From Cytophagales bacterium (GTDB lineage Bacteria > Bacteroidota > Bacteroidia > Cytophagales > Thermoflexibacteraceae), in the NCBI GenBank assembly GCA_013299115.1, contig JAAFKA010000012.1:97288-161287 (forward strand): 64,000 nucleotides of DNA, read 5' to 3'. The number at the start of each line of letters is the position of its first letter. Positions within the stretch are counted from its first letter, which is position 1. Of the stretch, positions 61,354-64,000 are shown piece by piece. The translations under genes were made by a program, and so were the position numbers. Under the pieces are notes generated by a model, which was given only the letters and a program-made list of their open reading frames with translations, made no database searches and had not been told where the DNA came from.

Positions 61354-61386
61354 AACCTTGCAGGTTTTCAAAACCTGCAAGGTTTG
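61354..61386. repeat. 33-bp palindrome between the two nuclease catalytic motifs
   Basis: AAACCTTGCAGGTTTT, one base, exact complement. Eleven codons (NLAGFENLQGL) lie between GLDGYI and IQVKR of the Mrr-type active site. Confidence 0.85.
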
Positions 61387-62557
61387 GTTGTTTTATGTAG
61401 CCATCAAGCCCCAAATCTCCTCGCTGTTTTGTATTTGCCACGCCGCCAAACTGCTCAACTATCCAGGTTTCGAACTGAAAAGCATCTTTGTAACGCAGCA
61501 TATCATAGTCATATTTGTAGAGTTTTTTGACAAAAGGCGTAGCAAACATATCTTGCGTTTTGCCAATAGCCTTACCCTGCTGCATATTCAACCGCATTTC
61601 GCTAACCGAAACCGCATGAACGGATTGGTCTATCCCTATCCACTTTCGTTTCAACTTATCGGCAACGGCAATGGTAGTTCCGCCACCCATAAAACAGTCT
61701 AAAACAGTGTCGCCTTCGTTGGTTGCCATTTTGATAATTCTTTCGAGCAAGGCTTCGGGTTTTTGGGTGGGGTAGCCAATGATTTCACTTTGGTTTTGCC
61801 CAACTGGTGTAATATCTAACCAAATATTGTCAGCTTCACTGCCACTGTATTCATCTAGAAAATTTTTGCGTCTTGGCTTTCCATTCTTAGTGAAATACAA
61901 TTTACCTTGTTTGTCTAACTCTTCCAATTTATCACGCATCATCATCCATCCATATTTTGGTGTGTAATTTTTGTATTCATAAATAAGATTCTGCCTTGCC
62001 ATCATGCGAGGCAATTCAATAGGTTCGGACTTAAAACGTCTTTTATTTTCGTCTTCTTTATCATACCTTAATAATAATTCCTCCATACTTCCGTTTATTT
62101 TTGGAGTTATGAAAGTTGCTTTATCACTCTTGACATAATAAAAAATTGTATCAGTGTTGGTAGCAAGTTTTGCCATTTTAAATTGCGAACCTTTTTTGTA
62201 AAGTTTCTTTTCCAAATAATTTCATTCCTAAAATTATTACTACCAAAAACTTCATCTAAAACTTTCACTCGTATATAGGCGTTGGCGTGCCAATCGCAAT
62301 GCAAGAGCATAGCACCTGTTGGTTTCAAAAGCCTGTGCATTTCCAATACTCTCATTTTGAGCCAATCTATGTATTGGTCTATTCCGCCAGACCAACGGTC
62401 TTGGAAACTCCGCATCTCTCCCTTATCTCCCCACACAATTTCGTAATTGCGATTGGAGAAAAACGGAGGGTCTATATAAATTAAGTCTATACTTTCAGGT
62501 TCGATTTTTTGCAAGACTTCGAGGCAGTCACCGAGAATGAGTTGGTTCATGGAAATA

Positions 62558-63022
62558 TTATCTAATTTGACTATTTACAAAAGTTTTCAATCTATCAATG
62601 TAGTCTATGCTATGTTTTCCTAAAATATATTCTTTTTCTAAGGCTGTAAATGTTGCTTGGTCTGTTATTTTATGTTGTTTTAATATCTCAAAAACTTCTG
62701 AAATATCTAAATTGTCTATCTTTATTAACAATAGAGGTTTATCAGTTGTATTTGTGCCTAAATCTATACTTTCATTTTTTTCAAATGATAGAGATTTGAT
62801 GTACTCTTCTAATAGAAATATAGCTTTCTTTTTATTTCCTTCAAATGTTCCAAATATCTTTCCCTGCACGTTAATGCGAATAGCCCCCAAATATTTGCGT
62901 AGTTCCATTTGTATAGAGTTATTAGGTAGATTTGCTATAACGATTGTGTACCAAATTTCCATATCTACGTCTGTATTTTGTATTTCACGTAGCTTTTCAT
63001 TTAAGAAATTAATATTTGACAT
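62558..63022 (-). CDS. Small protein with effector-associated-like C-terminal domain
   Basis: 154 residues, not a recognised family in the N-terminal part (MSNINFLNEKLREIQ, then MEIWYTIVIANLPNNS). From about residue 105 it reads DNLDISEVFEILKQHKI, then ATFTALEKEYILGKH and DRLKTFVNSQIR, which resembles a helical effector-associated module that recruits partners in Bacteroidota defence proteins. It lies seven bases upstream of the methyltransferase gene, in one operon. A role as regulator or sensor for the restriction gene is inference. Confidence 0.6.
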   Translation of the reverse strand: MSNINFLNEKLREIQNTDVDMEIWYTIVIANLPNNSIQMELRKYLGAIRINVQGKIFGTFEGNKKKAIFLLEEYIKSLSFEKNESIDLGTNTTDKPLLLIKIDNLDISEVFEILKQHKITDQATFTALEKEYILGKHSIDYIDRLKTFVNSQIR

Positions 63023-63062
63023 ATTTTAATATATTTTAATTTTTATTGCAATAATAGTAATT

Positions 63063-63170
63063 TTATACAACTGTTTCAAATTTTGCTTTTTGTTTTCTCA
63101 TTCTTTCTTTGCTCACTTCGTATGCTTTTTCACTTTCGTCTATGCCTATCCACTTTCGTTTGAAACGGAA
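63063..63170 (-). pseudogene. C-terminal remnant of a second DNA methyltransferase
   Basis: The reverse strand reads KRKWIGIDESEKAYEVSKER then MRKQKAKFETVV and TAA. KRKWIGID matches the same segment of the methyltransferase at 61640. With the N-terminal piece at 63469-63765 it frames an insert of 300 bases. So one gene appears to have been split and partly lost. Confidence 0.7.
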
Positions 63171-63182
63171 TTATGATAATGG

Positions 63183-63340
63183 GCTTGTTTAGTTGGGGAA
63201 GTTATAACGTCTTTTGCACGCAGATAACACTGATTTTACAGATAAAACACTGATTTTTTTATTTTTTTTATCCGCAAAAATCAGTTTAATCAGTGTTATC
63301 TGTGTGCGAAGTCGTCTGCTTGAAGGCAACTAAACAAGTT
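63183..63340. repeat. MITE-like element with inverted repeats
   Basis: CTTGTTTAGTTG (63184-63195) and CAACTAAACAAG (63328-63339) are perfect terminal inverted repeats. Inside, CAGATAACACTGATTTT pairs with AAAATCAGTTTAATCAGTGTTATCTG-like sequence in most positions. Half of it recurs at 7557-7700. Confidence 0.8.
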
Positions 63341-63366
63341 CAATTTCTAAAACGCAAACAAAATAT

Positions 63367-63448
63367 GGTAGTGCAGCAAATCATGGGGCTAAAATTGGTT
63401 TGGGTATACACAAATGAATGTTTAAGCCCCATAATTTGGTGCACTACC
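63367..63448. repeat. 82-bp inverted repeat
   Basis: GGTAGTGCAGCAAATCATGG and AGCCCCATAATTTGGTGCAC then TACC are about 25-base arms with a few mismatches, around a loop of about 32 bases. It lies within the split second methyltransferase. Confidence 0.75.
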
Positions 63449-63468
63449 CATAAGAATATTTGAAAAAC

Positions 63469-63765
63469 CTATTTTATCAGAGAGTCAACAAACAATAGAA
63501 AACCATTTTTATTGCGAAACACCAAAATTCCTTTGATAGATAAAACCCTTTTCATTTCGGGCAGCAGCCTGTGCAGCCACTGTTTGATTTTCTCCACTTC
63601 GTTTATAAACCTACCCGAAACTCCCAAAAACTCCCCATCTGCACCCCAACTCACTTTATAATCTCTGGTAGAGAAAAACGGAGGGTCTATATAGATAAGG
63701 TCTATACTTTCAGGTTCAAGTTTTTGCAAGACTTCGAGGCAGTCGCCGAGAATGAGTTGGTTCAT
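63469..63765 (-). pseudogene. N-terminal remnant of a second DNA methyltransferase
   Basis: From the ATG at 63765 it reads MNQLILGDCLEVLQKLEPES, then DLIYIDPPFFSTRDY, nearly the same as the first 36 residues at 62550. The DPPF motif is kept. It runs for 98 codons and stops, without the AdoMet-binding part. Upstream in-frame codons to 63792 are not likely to be used. Confidence 0.8.
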
Positions 63766-63860
63766 GGGGTTTTGGCAAAAAATTAACAACATATAACCTG
63801 TTATTTTTTTCTATTTTCACTCGTTGCCCTATTGTTACATCTCATAAATAACCGTTTACT

Positions 63861-64000
63861 TTATACCTTGCAAGGCTTTCCCCCATATGTCCATTTAAAA
63901 GGCTTTGCCATAGTTTGATTGAAGTAGTCAATAAATTTGTTTAGCTTTTCTTTGAGGTCTTCTTTGGAGCTAAAATGTCCTCTTTTGATTAGTTTTTTGT
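63861..64000 (-). mobile_element. IS630-type transposase, C-terminal end
   Basis: The reverse strand enters the window at 64000 in the frame KKLIKRGHFSSKEDLKEK, followed by FIDYFNQTMAKPFKWTY and GGKPCKV, stop at 63861. The segment F(I)xYFNxTxAKPFxWTY is the typical C-terminus of IS630 family DDE transposases. The rest of the element is outside. Confidence 0.85.

Larger units (their letters stand above)
60800..62550 (-). pseudogene. DNA methyltransferase fused to Mrr-like endonuclease, broken by a one-base slip
   Basis: Two abutting frames form one gene. From 62550: MNQLILGDCLEVLQ, then DLIYIDPPFFSNRNY (DPPF catalytic motif) and an AdoMet-linked domain. At the A6 tract at 62192-62197 the frame slips; adding one A restores WKRNFTKKGSQFKM. 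The second frame continues to 60800: VLDCFMGGGTTIAVA is the AdoMet-binding motif, followed by a PD-(D/E)XK Mrr-type nuclease (FETWIVEQFGGVANTKQRGDLG, GLDGYI...IQVKR) and a PKD-like end. So one chain would both modify and cut. Two palindromic repeats are inserted in frame (61354-61386, 61038-61080). The slip may be phase-variable, a real null, or an error. Confidence 0.85.

Noticed and set aside
61358..61702. Forward-strand frame inside the methyltransferase gene
   Set aside because: It is antisense to recognisable methyltransferase and nuclease motifs.

Overview
The window looks like a chromosomal piece of a gliding-type Bacteroidota, most likely order Cytophagales. The DNA is A+T-rich. Several genes have the Bacteroidota promoter pattern (TTTG, about 19-20 bases, TAnnTTTG) and lack obvious Shine-Dalgarno sites. 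Secreted proteins end their signal peptides in AQ, one large adhesin carries a type IX secretion (gliding-motility) C-terminal domain, and there is a TonB receptor with an N-terminal carboxypeptidase-like domain. No species is claimed.

Layout. 1-23.6 kb is mostly core and housekeeping: the 5' end of trmD, two 7TM-DISM/SpoIIE signalling phosphatases, a kinase-metallophosphatase of the Pnkp type, a sugar nucleotidyltransferase, a lipase-like lipoprotein, cinA, xseA, a family 31 glycosidase, two multi-pass membrane proteins, a lone HyfC/NuoH-like subunit, an EamA transporter and a TonB receptor. 23.6-31.7 kb is a class I lanthipeptide cluster: three different leader-bearing, Cys-rich precursor genes, a full-length LanB dehydratase, a LanC cyclase and a HlyD-type export adaptor, with a VapBC-like toxin-antitoxin pair wedged between lanB and hlyD. 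No peptidase-ABC exporter is visible. 31.8-38.2 kb is an accessory region with unknown genes, a truncated nucleotidyltransferase, and a partly duplicated module. Each module copy has a PD-(D/E)XK-fold protein, a membrane protein gene (intact in one copy, deleted in the other), and a divergent solo LuxR-type HTH gene behind a hairpin-rich leader. 38.2-48.4 kb holds secreted and surface proteins, including a frameshifted FN3/LamG lipoprotein and a 1241-residue Ig-repeat adhesin. 48.4-60.8 kb returns to core genes: a thioredoxin, an initiator tRNA, a 2-hydroxyacid dehydrogenase, a DUF3857/transglutaminase protein, a metallo-beta-lactamase protein with two cyclic-nucleotide-binding domains, a phosphoglucose/phosphomannose isomerase and mutS2. 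60.8-64 kb is a decaying restriction/defence area: a methyltransferase-Mrr endonuclease fusion broken by a one-base slip in an A tract, a small protein ending in an effector-associated-like domain, two remnants of a second methyltransferase, MITE-like inverted repeats and the end of an IS630-type transposase.

The most unusual thread is a population of small palindromic elements. Several are exactly 33 bp long. Others are 75-100 bp double hairpins. They occur between genes and also inside coding sequence without breaking the frame: three times in lanB, once in hlyD, twice in the methyltransferase-endonuclease gene, and possibly in the leader of the SPOR protein.
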